Notes: a model not told the origin generated them from the sequence alone. Counted from the stretch's first letter, positions 28,434 through 37,306 are shown. The stretch is 64,000 nucleotides of DNA from Paenibacillus agri (GCF_013359945.1 NZ_JABWCS010000190.1:1-64000), one strand, 5' to 3'. Made by a program: numbers and translations.

Positions 28434-29066
28434 TTATAAGGTTACTCCTTTGGTATTAGAAGCCACTTCTTGCTCGACAGTTGCCCCTTCCTTCACACCA
28501 TCAGATTTCAATACACTAAAAATCGTCATAATAAAAACTTTGATATCAAAAAACAAAGATATATTCGCTACATAATGACCATCCAGCTTCGCTTTTAGTT
28601 CAGTAGCAATCTCATCCCGCCCATTAATCTGCGCCCAGCCTGTCAATCCAGGCTTAATTTCATTTGCTCTATACTTATCACGTTCAGCGATCAAATCATA
28701 TTGATTCCAAAGTGCCGGCCTTGGCCCAATAATGCTCATATCGCCTTTAAGAATATTGATGATTTGAGGCAACTCATCCAGGCTAGTTTTCCGCAGGAAC
28801 TTCCCAATCTTAGTTATGTAATACTCAGGATCTTTCAGCAAATGCGTGGGCATATCCTTGGGAGCATCTGTCCGCATTGTTCGGAACTTTAGGATATAGA
28901 ACTCACGTTTATTCTTCCCTAACCGCTTTTGCTTGAAGAATACAGGACCCTTAGAACTTAATTTGATTGCCAGGGCAATGATCAAGAAAAAAGGCCATAA
29001 CAGGAGCATCCCGATTAAAGCCAGTACAAAATCAATTATTGGTTTTATAAAAGTATAGGGTCGCAT
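28434..29066 (-). CDS. Initiating undecaprenyl-phosphate sugar phosphotransferase (PglC/EpsL-type)
   Basis: 210 aa small polyprenyl-phosphate phosphoglycosyltransferase. One N-terminal re-entrant membrane helix (VLALIGMLLLWPFFLIIALAIKL), SKGPVFFKQKRLGKNKREFYILKFRTM, LRKTSLDELPQIINILKGDMSIIGPRPAL and PGLTGWAQINGRDE are the complete family signature with the catalytic Asp-Glu. It transfers phospho-sugar to undecaprenyl phosphate at the cytoplasmic face and starts repeat-unit assembly. Confidence 0.94.
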   Translation of the reverse strand: MRPYTFIKPIIDFVLALIGMLLLWPFFLIIALAIKLSSKGPVFFKQKRLGKNKREFYILKFRTMRTDAPKDMPTHLLKDPEYYITKIGKFLRKTSLDELPQIINILKGDMSIIGPRPALWNQYDLIAERDKYRANEIKPGLTGWAQINGRDEIATELKAKLDGHYVANISLFFDIKVFIMTIFSVLKSDGVKEGATVEQEVASNTKGVTL

Positions 29067-29101
29067 TCCTTCACCTGATCCTTATTTCTTTGTCTTTATT
29101 C

Positions 29102-29138
29102 TGTCCCCTACCAACTTCTAAAGAGCTGCAGGGGACAG
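29102..29138 (-). other. Intercistronic hairpin before the initiating transferase gene
   Basis: Nine-base arms CTGTCCCCT and AGGGGACAG enclose about 20 nt between the stalk-protein gene and the transferase gene. No T-run follows on the minus strand, so it is not a standard terminator. It may be an mRNA processing or stabilising hairpin. Confidence 0.55.
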
Positions 29139-29159
29139 CCTTTATTCCATCTGTTTAGA

Positions 29160-30215
29160 TTAACCCGCCAATCCTTCCGCCAATGCCATTCCTCGTTTTA
29201 AAGTCTCTTCAAAAGCGCTTCTATAGTCGCTGATAATAGCCGTGCTATAGCCGTTCGCGTTCAGTTTTTGTTCAGCATCTGCAATTATGCTATTGAAGGT
29301 TGCTCGGAAAGAATTAAGTTGCTGCAAGCCCTTTGCCTTGATGTCCTTTTTCTTCTCGGCATCATCTTTAGCTGCGATGTACTCCATAGCCGTACTGAAT
29401 AATGCAGATTCACTCTCAGCTTTGAGCGCATTCAGTTTTGCTTCCGTTGCGCTAGTAATAGATTCATAGGAAACTTTATCGCTTCCTGTTCCTCCGCCAC
29501 CTGTACCGCCGCTACCGCCTGCATTACCTGCTGCTGCGCCTGTTGGAGCTGGTGTTGCAGATGGTGCAGTAGTCGCTGTAGGGGATTTGGTGCTAGCAGG
29601 CTGATTGGAGCCTGGGTTGTTCTTGCCCTCTTGTTCGTTGACGGCTGAAGATACCGCGGTAATTGTCTTTGTTTTCTGATCCCAGCTAATAGATTTACCG
29701 ACAGATTCCGATAAAAAACGTAGTGGTACATATACGGAGCCATTCAGGATATAGCTGGATTGGCCCGCAGGTAATTTCTTGGCTGAACCGCCAAATACAT
29801 AACTTGCATCGATGCTATTTAATGTAATATTTTTTGCAGCTGCGGAACTGGCTTGATTGCCAGATGCATTCATCAAGAATTCCTTGATCACAACCAACTC
29901 TGAACTGCTAGGCTCAGCTACGGTCACCTTCAAGTTCTTAGCATCCCAGCTCACCGATTTTTGCAGTGCATAGGACATGAAGCGAAGTGGTACATAGGTA
30001 GAATTGTTGTACATAAATACATGTTGTCCTGCTGGCGGCTGCAGGGATACGCCGTCAAACATCATTTTCACATCAACAGTCTGTACTTTAATGGAACTAG
30101 TCTTGGTTGTTGTGGATGCCGCAGCTACCGAAGCCGGAGCGGATACAGATAATGGCGCGACATTGATTAATACTGCCAGGCTCAACATAACGGCTGAAAC
30201 TTTTAATTTACTCAC
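29160..30215 (-). CDS. Secreted protein with two copper-amine-oxidase-type stalk domains
   Basis: 351 aa. Signal peptide (VSAVMLSLAVLINVAPLSVSA), two stalk repeats with the hallmark STYVPLRFMSYALQKSVSWD and SVYVPLRFLSESVGKSISWD, a Ser/Thr/Pro/Gly-rich linker at about residues 200-245, then a helical C-terminal domain of about 100 aa. The start is GTG: GTGAGTAA overlaps the preceding gene's stop by 8 bp, so translation is coupled. Its position inside the polysaccharide operon suggests a surface role in secretion or anchoring; the actual function is unknown. Confidence 0.8.
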   Translation of the reverse strand: MSKLKVSAVMLSLAVLINVAPLSVSAPASVAAASTTTKTSSIKVQTVDVKMMFDGVSLQPPAGQHVFMYNNSTYVPLRFMSYALQKSVSWDAKNLKVTVAEPSSSELVVIKEFLMNASGNQASSAAAKNITLNSIDASYVFGGSAKKLPAGQSSYILNGSVYVPLRFLSESVGKSISWDQKTKTITAVSSAVNEQEGKNNPGSNQPASTKSPTATTAPSATPAPTGAAAGNAGGSGGTGGGGTGSDKVSYESITSATEAKLNALKAESESALFSTAMEYIAAKDDAEKKKDIKAKGLQQLNSFRATFNSIIADAEQKLNANGYSTAIISDYRSAFEETLKRGMALAEGLAG

Positions 30216-30876
30216 TCTTGGTCACGTCCTTCTCTTCTTCGATGACTTGATCACGGGTTTTACCTTGGCTAACCCCGTATTTCTTGGCGATTTTCGACAG
30301 CTCATTGTATTGTTCTTCGCTTACCTTGCCAAGAATAATGCTGCGCGCTTCCTTCTTCTTTTCGACGGTTAAGCCGCCTTGTGCAAGCTCTTGCAGCCTT
30401 TTAATATCTGAGGCACTGAGCTGACCGAGAACAATAGATACGACATCTGCTTTATCTTTCACAGTGATACTCTGTTGAATTTCCTTAGCCTTGTCTTTGG
30501 AGACTTCTGCGGTATATCCATCTTTAGATGTTCCAGTAGTAGCTTTGTCTCCAGCTGAACCTGTCCCTGAAGCACCTTCAGCAGGCTTCTTCGTTGGCGC
30601 AGTTCCATTTCCTCCCTCGGAAGGGCTTGCATTAGAAGAGTCTGTTTCCTGTGCTGGAACGCTAGTGTTAGTAGAGTCAGGCACATCTGGTGATTTATCG
30701 TTACCTGATCCATCAGCTACAACCGGGTCTTCTGCATCCAGATCAAATCCATCTGCCATGGAATTCATAAGCTTGTCAACGGCATAATTAGCTGCGAATG
30801 CGCCACCAACACCTAGTACAATGATTATGGAGAGAGTCCAGAATACAATTTTCTTCCACTTCTTTTTCTTTACCAT
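30208..30876 (-). CDS. Unknown single-pass membrane protein in the exopolysaccharide operon
   Basis: 222 aa from the ATG at 30876 (AGGGGGA upstream). A Lys/Trp-rich start (KKKKWKKIVFW) and one membrane helix (LSIIIVLGVGGAFAANYAV) are followed by an acidic, Ser/Thr/Gly/Pro-rich disordered stretch of about 80 residues and a C-terminal helical part with two related segments (VVSIVLGQLSASDIKRLQEL and ARSIILGKVSEEQYNELSKI). I recognise no catalytic motif. Coupled by an 8-bp overlap to the stalk protein gene; the two may form one envelope complex. Confidence 0.75.
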   Translation of the reverse strand: MVKKKKWKKIVFWTLSIIIVLGVGGAFAANYAVDKLMNSMADGFDLDAEDPVVADGSGNDKSPDVPDSTNTSVPAQETDSSNASPSEGGNGTAPTKKPAEGASGTGSAGDKATTGTSKDGYTAEVSKDKAKEIQQSITVKDKADVVSIVLGQLSASDIKRLQELAQGGLTVEKKKEARSIILGKVSEEQYNELSKIAKKYGVSQGKTRDQVIEEEKDVTKSE

Positions 30877-30908
30877 TATGGGGTTCCCCCTGCTATAAGT
30901 TAGATTAG

Positions 30909-32741
30909 TCAACTAATCGCGGCTTGTGCGACCGGCTGCATGGGGACAATCTGGTTAATGACTTCCCGAATGGCTTCTGGCTCCTCGGGCAGTACACGCT
31001 CCAGCCGCTTGAATTCAAGCTCAAGCTGGTTCTGGTTCATAATCTCCGGTTTCCCTATGAAAATCCGGTTATGCTGGGTCGCACCCAAGTTCTCTTCATC
31101 AGTCAGGAGTTCTTCGTACAGCTTTTCGCCTTCACGAATCCCTGAGAACTTAATCTCAATATCTACATACGGCTCGTACCCGGATAGCGTAATTAAATCT
31201 TCAGCCAAATTAAGAATCTTAACCGGTTCTCCCATATCCAAGACAAACACTTCTCCACCTTTGGCAAAAGCCCCGGATTGGATGACGAGCTGTACAGCCT
31301 CCGGAATGGTCATGAAATAACGTACCATCTCGGGATGCGTTACCGTTACCGGTCCACCTGCTGCAATCTGCTGCTTGAATGCCGGAATTACGCTGCCTCG
31401 GCTACCTAATACGTTACCAAAACGCACTGCCGAGAACTTGGTCTGGCTCGTCGCGCTCAGGCTCTGCACATACATCTCGGCAATCCGCTTGGTCGCTCCC
31501 ATTACACTGGTTGGGTTCACGGCTTTGTCTGAAGAGATCATCACGAATCGCTGAGCGCCATATCTGTCGGCACAATCTGCTACATTGCGTGTGCCGAACA
31601 CGTTATTCTTGATCGCTTCAGAAGGATTCCGCTCCATCAAGGGAACGTGTTTATGTGCTGCTGCATGAAAGACCACTTGCGGTCTATGACTGCGGAAGAC
31701 ATCCATCATCCGGGTCCGGTCCTGTACATCCGCAATGATTGTAATGATCTGAGCATCTGGGAAGCTCTTGCGAAGCTCCATCTCAATGGTATAGATACTG
31801 TTCTCTCCGTGCCCTAGCAATAGCAGCTTGTCCGGTGAGAAAGGCAGGATCTGCCGGCAAAGCTCCGAACCAATCGACCCGCCTGCTCCGGTAACTAATA
31901 CGGTTCTGCCATAGACATACCCCAGAATACCGTTCATATCTGCGACAATCGGCTCCCGCCCCAGCAAATCCTCTACACTGACATCACGCAGCTTCTTGAC
32001 CGATATTTTGCCGGCGATGAGATCGTTGAGTGCAGGGATAATCTTCAGCTTCGCGCCCGTCTTCTTGGCAATATTAATGATTTCGGAAATCTCCGTGCGA
32101 GAGACGGAAGGCATAGCAATGATAATCTCATGAATATTGCGATCCTTCACAATGCTAGGAATAGAATAACGATTGCCCAGGACAGGAATCCCCAATATCG
32201 ACATATGATATTTATTCATACTGTCGTCAATGAATCCTACTACTTTGCTGTGAGCAAACATTGGGCCCATCATTTCCCGGGCTATAAGTGTACCGCAGTC
32301 TCCTGCTCCTACAATGAGGGTATGTGTCTGTGTATCCTTATAGTTGATTCGTTCTCTATGAAACATCCTCCATAAGAAACGCACACCGCCTACCAGAACC
32401 AAAATGGTCTCCACCGAACGAACTTCTACGCCAAATGGCACACGTTCCGGTAAAATGATGAAGGCTATGCCGTAAGAGAGCAGCGCTCCTACCAGAATAG
32501 CCTTGATGACTGATATGATTTCTCCGATGCTGGCATACTGCCACATTCGCCGATATAAGCCAAAGTAAATCAGGCTCCCGCCGAAGGTTACGGTAGAGAT
32601 CAGCCCGTATTGATACATTTGAATGTAATATTCCCTAGGCATATCATCATAAAAACGGAACAGATAGGATGTCACAATACTGAACCAGATGATGGCAAGG
32701 TCTACGAGGAATAATACAACTATTCTAGTTTTCGCTGTCAT
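30909..32741 (-). CDS. Membrane nucleotide-sugar 4,6-dehydratase (EpsC/CapD/PglF-like)
   Basis: 610 aa. Four N-terminal membrane segments, a CoA-binding-like Rossmann domain (LIVGAGDCGTLIAREM) and a C-terminal SDR domain (VLVTGAGGSIGSELCRQI). The active site reads SSDKAVNPTSVMGATKR, where Met takes the place of the usual Tyr, as in PglF-type enzymes that make UDP-4-keto-6-deoxy-HexNAc from UDP-GlcNAc. GGAGG lies 8 nt before the ATG at 32741. It follows the kinase gene. It probably supplies the first sugar for the initiating transferase. Confidence 0.9.
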   Translation of the reverse strand: MTAKTRIVVLFLVDLAIIWFSIVTSYLFRFYDDMPREYYIQMYQYGLISTVTFGGSLIYFGLYRRMWQYASIGEIISVIKAILVGALLSYGIAFIILPERVPFGVEVRSVETILVLVGGVRFLWRMFHRERINYKDTQTHTLIVGAGDCGTLIAREMMGPMFAHSKVVGFIDDSMNKYHMSILGIPVLGNRYSIPSIVKDRNIHEIIIAMPSVSRTEISEIINIAKKTGAKLKIIPALNDLIAGKISVKKLRDVSVEDLLGREPIVADMNGILGYVYGRTVLVTGAGGSIGSELCRQILPFSPDKLLLLGHGENSIYTIEMELRKSFPDAQIITIIADVQDRTRMMDVFRSHRPQVVFHAAAHKHVPLMERNPSEAIKNNVFGTRNVADCADRYGAQRFVMISSDKAVNPTSVMGATKRIAEMYVQSLSATSQTKFSAVRFGNVLGSRGSVIPAFKQQIAAGGPVTVTHPEMVRYFMTIPEAVQLVIQSGAFAKGGEVFVLDMGEPVKILNLAEDLITLSGYEPYVDIEIKFSGIREGEKLYEELLTDEENLGATQHNRIFIGKPEIMNQNQLELEFKRLERVLPEEPEAIREVINQIVPMQPVAQAAIS

Positions 32742-32782
32742 TTTCAGTGCCTCCAAAAATAACATTTTCCCTACGACTCTGG

Positions 32783-33472
32783 TTAATTTCCGTAATAGTA
32801 ATAGTAATAACCCTCGCTGGCCTTGCGTTTGACGTTATTCAACACGACGCCCAGCATTTTCGCCCCTACCCGATCCAGGCCGGACTTGGCTTTCATCGCA
32901 ATATCTCGTTTAACCTTGCCGTAGCTAACTACCATGATTACGCCATCGCTCTTCGAAGCCACAATCTGCGCATCGGTCACTGCCAGTAGTGGAGGCGTAT
33001 CGATAATCACAATATCAAATACTTCACGCATTTCCTGAAGCACGGTGGTCATGCGGTTGGAGGCCATCATCTCAGCCGGGTTCGGCGGAAGTGGTCCTGA
33101 TGTGATTAGGGATAGGTTAGGTACACCTGACTCCTGCACTACCTCCTCCAGATCAGCTTGCTTGGACAGTAGAGATGATAGTCCATAGCGATTGCTGAGC
33201 TTAAATGTCTTATGGGCGGTAGGCTTGCGCAAATCGCCATCAATTAACAGCACTTTCTTGTCAGACTGCGCATATGCGGCAGCCAGGTTGGCGGAAACAG
33301 TGGACTTACCTTCTTCCGGACCAGAGGAGGTAATCATAATGATCTGGATCTTCTCATCCACCGAAGAAAAATCAATATTCGTACGCAGCGCGCGGAATGC
33401 TTCCGAAATAGGCGAGCGCGGGTTGGTAACGGTAATGAGGTGACGTTGTTGATTATTTGGTGACTGTGACAT
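32783..33472 (-). CDS. CpsD/EpsB-type tyrosine kinase (BY-kinase)
   Basis: 229 aa from the ATG at 33472, which overlaps the Wzz-like gene by 20 bp. Walker A SSGPEEGKSTVSANLA, Walker A' VLLIDGDLRKP and Walker B FDIVIIDTPPL are those of bacterial tyrosine kinases. The C-terminus ends in a run of six Tyr (GYYYYYYGN), the expected autophosphorylation cluster. It works with the adjacent Wzz-like membrane adaptor and is dephosphorylated by the CpsB-like phosphatase at 36479; together they set polymer length and export. Confidence 0.95.
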   Translation of the reverse strand: MSQSPNNQQRHLITVTNPRSPISEAFRALRTNIDFSSVDEKIQIIMITSSGPEEGKSTVSANLAAAYAQSDKKVLLIDGDLRKPTAHKTFKLSNRYGLSSLLSKQADLEEVVQESGVPNLSLITSGPLPPNPAEMMASNRMTTVLQEMREVFDIVIIDTPPLLAVTDAQIVASKSDGVIMVVSYGKVKRDIAMKAKSGLDRVGAKMLGVVLNNVKRKASEGYYYYYYGN

Positions 33473-34235
33473 GTTCAAGGTCCCCTGCCTTTCCAGAAGT
33501 TTGGACTTGAGCCTGTCTTGAAGTGGGCTTGGCACCATTCTCTTGTCCCACTCTTGTAATCATTGCAATTGTAGGCAGACCCAGATATTTCTCAATATCC
33601 GCTTCCGTCTTGATGGTATCGTCCATGTATTCGAGTAGGAAGGCGATGCCTAATCCAATCATCAACGACACTACAAAAGCGATGGCGATATTCAACAACA
33701 CATTGGGTTCGACCGGTCCAGGTTCAACTGGAGGATTCACTTTAGCTTCATTCAAGATCGATACGTTCTGAACATTGAATAGCGATGGAATTTCCTGCTT
33801 GAACACAAGCGAAATGGCGTTCACGATTTCTGCGGCTTGTGTGTAGGAATTATCTCGAACGACAAGTGTCATCACCTGCGTATTGTTGACGGAGCTGACA
33901 TTAACCTTTTTTAGAAGCTCTTCGGTAGTAATGTTGAACTGCGGATAATTCTTGATAACGGTATCCAGAATAGCCGGTGTTTTGATAATTTCTTTATACG
34001 TATTAATCAGTTGAATATTGGTATTGATCTGATTAAGATCAAGCTGCGTCATCGCCGACTGGGTCGGAGTCTGGTTGACGATAATTTTGGTGGATGCTTC
34101 ATACACCGGTTTCTTGATATACAAGCTGTACACCCCGGCAAGAGCACACACGATTACAACAATACTGACGATCATCCACAGTCTCTTCCTGACGATCCGG
34201 AAATAATCGCGAAGATCCAATTCTTGTGATGACAA
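33453..34235 (-). CDS. Wzz-domain chain-length determinant / kinase adaptor (EpsA/YveK-like)
   Basis: 260 aa, two membrane helices (LWMIVSIVVIVCALAGVYSLYI near the N-terminus and VLLNIAIAFVVSLMIGLGIAFLL near residue 185) flanking an extracellular Wzz domain; the cytoplasmic tail activates the kinase encoded next. The second helix is preceded by the proline-rich PPVEPGPVEPN. The start codon is TTG with GGAGGT 8 nt upstream. A strong hairpin lies in the leader at about 34270-34312. Confidence 0.92.
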   Translation of the reverse strand: MSSQELDLRDYFRIVRKRLWMIVSIVVIVCALAGVYSLYIKKPVYEASTKIIVNQTPTQSAMTQLDLNQINTNIQLINTYKEIIKTPAILDTVIKNYPQFNITTEELLKKVNVSSVNNTQVMTLVVRDNSYTQAAEIVNAISLVFKQEIPSLFNVQNVSILNEAKVNPPVEPGPVEPNVLLNIAIAFVVSLMIGLGIAFLLEYMDDTIKTEADIEKYLGLPTIAMITRVGQENGAKPTSRQAQVQTSGKAGDLEHVTVTK

Positions 34236-34269
34236 GTGAAATTACCTCCAAGTTGTTTCTAGAATATCC

Positions 34270-34312
34270 CAGAGAAGGACCTCCTCTCATCTGCATGAAA
34301 GGAGGTTCTCCA
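34270..34312 (-). promoter_or_regulatory. Leader hairpin between the SLH gene and the Wzz-like gene
   Basis: Arms GAACCTCCTTTCAT and ATGAGAGGAGGTCCTTC pair over about 14 bp around GCAG. No T-run follows in either direction, so it is not an ordinary terminator. It contains GAGGAGGT but no start codon follows it. It may process or stabilise the boundary between the SLH and the biosynthesis messages, or reduce read-through. Confidence 0.6.
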
Positions 34313-34322
34313 ATTTACTATA

Positions 34323-36374
34323 TTATTTGAAGTTAATAGTGCGGTAGATAATTACAGCTGCTTCAGCACGAGTAGCTGAATTGTTAGGGTTGAATTTACC
34401 AGCATTGCCGATGACCAGATCATGGCTTGCTGCAAAAGCAACGCCTTCCTTCAGAGTAGAACTGATCTTGGCAGCATCACTGAATGCGCTCAGAGCCGAC
34501 AGCGAAGCTGTGTCCTTGATGTCCTTCACAGATTTCAGCGCACGGGAGATCATGGTTGCCATCTCAGCACGGGTAATCGTTGCATTCGGATCGAACTTGT
34601 TATCGCCACGACCATTGATAATGCCCTTCTCAGCAGCAACTGCTACATAAGGTGCGAACCAGTCGTTAGCTCTTACATCGCTGAAAGATTGGGTAGCAGA
34701 GCTGTTCTCCAGATTCAAGCCACGGATAAGCATCTTCGCGAATTCAGCGCGAGTCACGTTGCTCTTCGGAGCAAATTTTCCGTCGCCTACGCCTTCAATC
34801 GCGCCCTTGGCAGCTACAACTTGAATTTGTCTTCCAGCCCATGCCTGAACACTTGCAATATCGCTGAAGGAGACTTTGTTCTCAAGTACTGCATAAGAAG
34901 AGAACGTATCACGCGGTTCTACAATGTAATCTCCGTCAAGTACCCCACCTTGGAATTGGAGACTGTTATATACCAGCTTGGTTACGGAAAGAAGCTCTTT
35001 GTCCAGACCTTCAGTATTTTTCAATGGCAGCTTCAGTGTAATCGGTTGTTTGAAAGTAGTTACGGCTTTACCGTCTACAGTCAATCCGAATTCATATACG
35101 CTGGAAGCCAGTTTCAGTTTGGTTACGGAAGTTACGACTGCATCGTCAGCATTGGAAACTGTCAGCGCAATTGCAGCATCGAATTGTCCTACAGGAATCG
35201 TCACAGTCAGACCGTTGAACGTTACTGCAATGTTAGCGATACCTTTAGCTTTTGCTGCATCGATGATCGCTTTGGACAGCGGCACTTCTACAGTCTTAGC
35301 ATTCACAGTACCCAGATCCAGGGTCAGTGTCAGATCTTTAGCTTCTTTACCTGCGGCCTTAGCTGCTGCAACAAGTGCGTCAAAGGCTTTCAGTACATCA
35401 GCGTCAACCAGCTTCAGCGTAGCTTTACCGTCAACAATGGATACCAGCTTGGACACATCGTAGACACCGCCGTCTTTAACAACAACTGTAACAGCAGGTG
35501 TGCCAGGGGAGCTGTCTCCACCACCAGGGTTAGTTCCAGGAGTTCCTGGAGTTCCAGGATCAACAGGTCCACCATTACCTAGTCCAAATGCGCGAATATA
35601 TGCCAATACTAGTGATTGTACTGCAGGTTTAGCAGATTTAATCTCTGTATTGAAAGTCTTCAAAGTTGCTTTAACATCAGCAGAAGTAATATTAAGGTTG
35701 TAAACAACTTGACTTACTGTTGCTGCACCGGTAGAGCCAGTTCTAGTGTTCAGGACTTTAGCAATAGCTTCGTTAAAGAGTTCTTCCTGTCCAGCAGGAT
35801 TCGTTGCAATCGCAATCAATTCCTCTTTGGTTTTGCTGCTTACGAGGCTACGAAGTGTCGCTTCCACACCGTTCTCACCAAAGATGAAATCTACTACATC
35901 GTCAAAAGTTAAATCGGCAACATCTGCTTTAGCTGCAATTTCTTTCAGCAACTTGATGTTATCGGCATTCGTGCGAATCTCTTTAAGTTTGCTATAATCG
36001 CCATCATATACATCGTAGACAACGCTGGATACACCAACAAATGCTGTATACAAAGTGTCTTTGTTGTCTGCGCTCAGGCCCAGTTTCTCATTGTTAAGGA
36101 ATGCAGAGAAGATATTTTCAAATTGAGTTGTAGTAATTTTGCTTGCTTCGTCTTGGTAAGCGAGCAAGTTTTTTCTTCCTGCCTCATCAAGCTCGGCATA
36201 AAGTTTCTTGATCTTATCCTTCACAGTATCCTGGGTAACTGCTGAAGCCGCCGCTACTCCTGTAAATCCAAACTGCTTAGCCAGCCCCTCGCTGCTAAAC
36301 GGAATTCCTGCAAAAGACGCTGCAGCCAAGCTGACTGCCAAAGTCGATACTGCCAGTTTCTTTTTCAAAGTCAC
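34323..36374 (-). CDS. Secreted protein with three C-terminal SLH domains
   Basis: 683 aa. Signal peptide, a helical domain of about 240 residues, a flexible linker (GGPVDPGTPGTPGTNPGGG, about 275-300), a beta-rich domain and three SLH modules (ASVQAWAGRQIQVVAAKGAI, DWFAPYVAVAAEKGIINGRG, LKEGVAFAASHDLVIG). Anchored to the wall polymer. The start is GTG behind GAGGTGG. It stands between the tyrosine phosphatase and Wzz genes, an unusual place; a promoter (CTGACC-17-TAGAAT) lies just before it. Possibly a surface scaffold for the exopolysaccharide. Confidence 0.86.
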   Translation of the reverse strand: MTLKKKLAVSTLAVSLAAASFAGIPFSSEGLAKQFGFTGVAAASAVTQDTVKDKIKKLYAELDEAGRKNLLAYQDEASKITTTQFENIFSAFLNNEKLGLSADNKDTLYTAFVGVSSVVYDVYDGDYSKLKEIRTNADNIKLLKEIAAKADVADLTFDDVVDFIFGENGVEATLRSLVSSKTKEELIAIATNPAGQEELFNEAIAKVLNTRTGSTGAATVSQVVYNLNITSADVKATLKTFNTEIKSAKPAVQSLVLAYIRAFGLGNGGPVDPGTPGTPGTNPGGGDSSPGTPAVTVVVKDGGVYDVSKLVSIVDGKATLKLVDADVLKAFDALVAAAKAAGKEAKDLTLTLDLGTVNAKTVEVPLSKAIIDAAKAKGIANIAVTFNGLTVTIPVGQFDAAIALTVSNADDAVVTSVTKLKLASSVYEFGLTVDGKAVTTFKQPITLKLPLKNTEGLDKELLSVTKLVYNSLQFQGGVLDGDYIVEPRDTFSSYAVLENKVSFSDIASVQAWAGRQIQVVAAKGAIEGVGDGKFAPKSNVTRAEFAKMLIRGLNLENSSATQSFSDVRANDWFAPYVAVAAEKGIINGRGDNKFDPNATITRAEMATMISRALKSVKDIKDTASLSALSAFSDAAKISSTLKEGVAFAASHDLVIGNAGKFNPNNSATRAEAAVIIYRTINFK

Positions 36375-36453
36375 TGTTCATCCACCTCTTCTTATGTATT
36401 TTTTTAATTGGTACAACTGGAAAAATCATGGTGTCTGCAACCCAATAAAAACC

Positions 36454-36482
36454 ATTCTACCATCATTCCAGCAATTGGTCAG
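36454..36482 (-). promoter_or_regulatory. Candidate sigma-A promoter before the SLH gene
   Basis: Minus-strand CTGACC (36477-36482) and TAGAAT (36454-36459) with a 17-bp spacer. The -35 overlaps the stop codon of the phosphatase gene. The leader to the GTG would be about 73 nt. Confidence 0.5.
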
Positions 36483-37261
36483 CCCTTTCGGGAAAAAAAA
36501 GCGAACAATTTCTGACGCTTTGTTCGTATTTTTACAAAATGCTGTTGAAATACCTGCTCATTCATGACAATTTTCTGCGTATTTTCACGGAAATAGTCAC
36601 AGACCTCCACACCCATTTCTGCCTCCAGTTTCCTGTATGCCTCACTGAGGCCGAATGGTCGGTGCACGCTGTCATGGGCATCGGAGGCGATCATATGCAC
36701 AGCCCCCATACGGCATAGCTCTAGCGACAGCTTTTGCAGCTTGCTCCCAAAGGTACCCGCGAGACTCTGCGCAGTCAATTGGCCCAGCACACCTATTTCA
36801 GTCAGTTTTTGCAGTTTGGCTGGCTCTGCCGCAACCTCGGCATTGCGCTCCGGATGTGCAATAATCGGAACGATTCCCTGAATGATCAGTTCATGGCAGA
36901 CTTCCTCCATGTTGCGGGGGATACGTGAGGATGGCATCTCCAACAAAAGATAACGGGAACCTGCCAAAGTTAATAGCTCTCCCTGCTCCAGATCAGCCAG
37001 AAGATCACCATAGACACGGACTTCCTGGCCCGGAAGAACGTTAAGCGGGTTCCCGGCCCGCCGCAGTCTCTCATTCAGCTCCTCCACAGCTAGCATTGTA
37101 TGGCTTGCAGGGTTCATATATTGTCCGTTGGCATGATGTGGTGTGGCGACTACACTGGTGATTCCATCCGCCAGGGCATCACTCGCCATCGCTAGCGCAG
37201 CATCCCAGTCACTAGCTCCGTCATCCAGGAAGGGTAAGATGTGGCAATGTATATCTATCAT
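36479..37261 (-). CDS. CpsB/YwqE-type tyrosine-protein phosphatase (PHP domain)
   Basis: 260 aa metal-dependent phosphatase that removes phosphate from the BY-kinase tail. N-terminal IDIHCHILPFLDDGASDWD, VVATPHHANGQYM, IVPIIAHPERNAEV and MIASDAHDSVHRPF supply the His/Asp metal ligands of the PHP fold. It is the first gene of the polysaccharide locus, followed by the SLH gene. A terminator lies before it, so it probably has its own promoter in the short gap 37262-37306, where I see no strong match. Confidence 0.93.
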   Translation of the reverse strand: MIDIHCHILPFLDDGASDWDAALAMASDALADGITSVVATPHHANGQYMNPASHTMLAVEELNERLRRAGNPLNVLPGQEVRVYGDLLADLEQGELLTLAGSRYLLLEMPSSRIPRNMEEVCHELIIQGIVPIIAHPERNAEVAAEPAKLQKLTEIGVLGQLTAQSLAGTFGSKLQKLSLELCRMGAVHMIASDAHDSVHRPFGLSEAYRKLEAEMGVEVCDYFRENTQKIVMNEQVFQQHFVKIRTKRQKLFAFFSRKG

Positions 37262-37306
37262 AAGTTCTCTATCGGTCCTTTCTTCCTATATCTTTAGTTT
37301 TTCGAC

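Noticed and set aside
34422..35582. 386-aa plus-strand ORF
   Set aside because: Antisense shadow of the SLH gene at 34323-36374, whose domains are clear.
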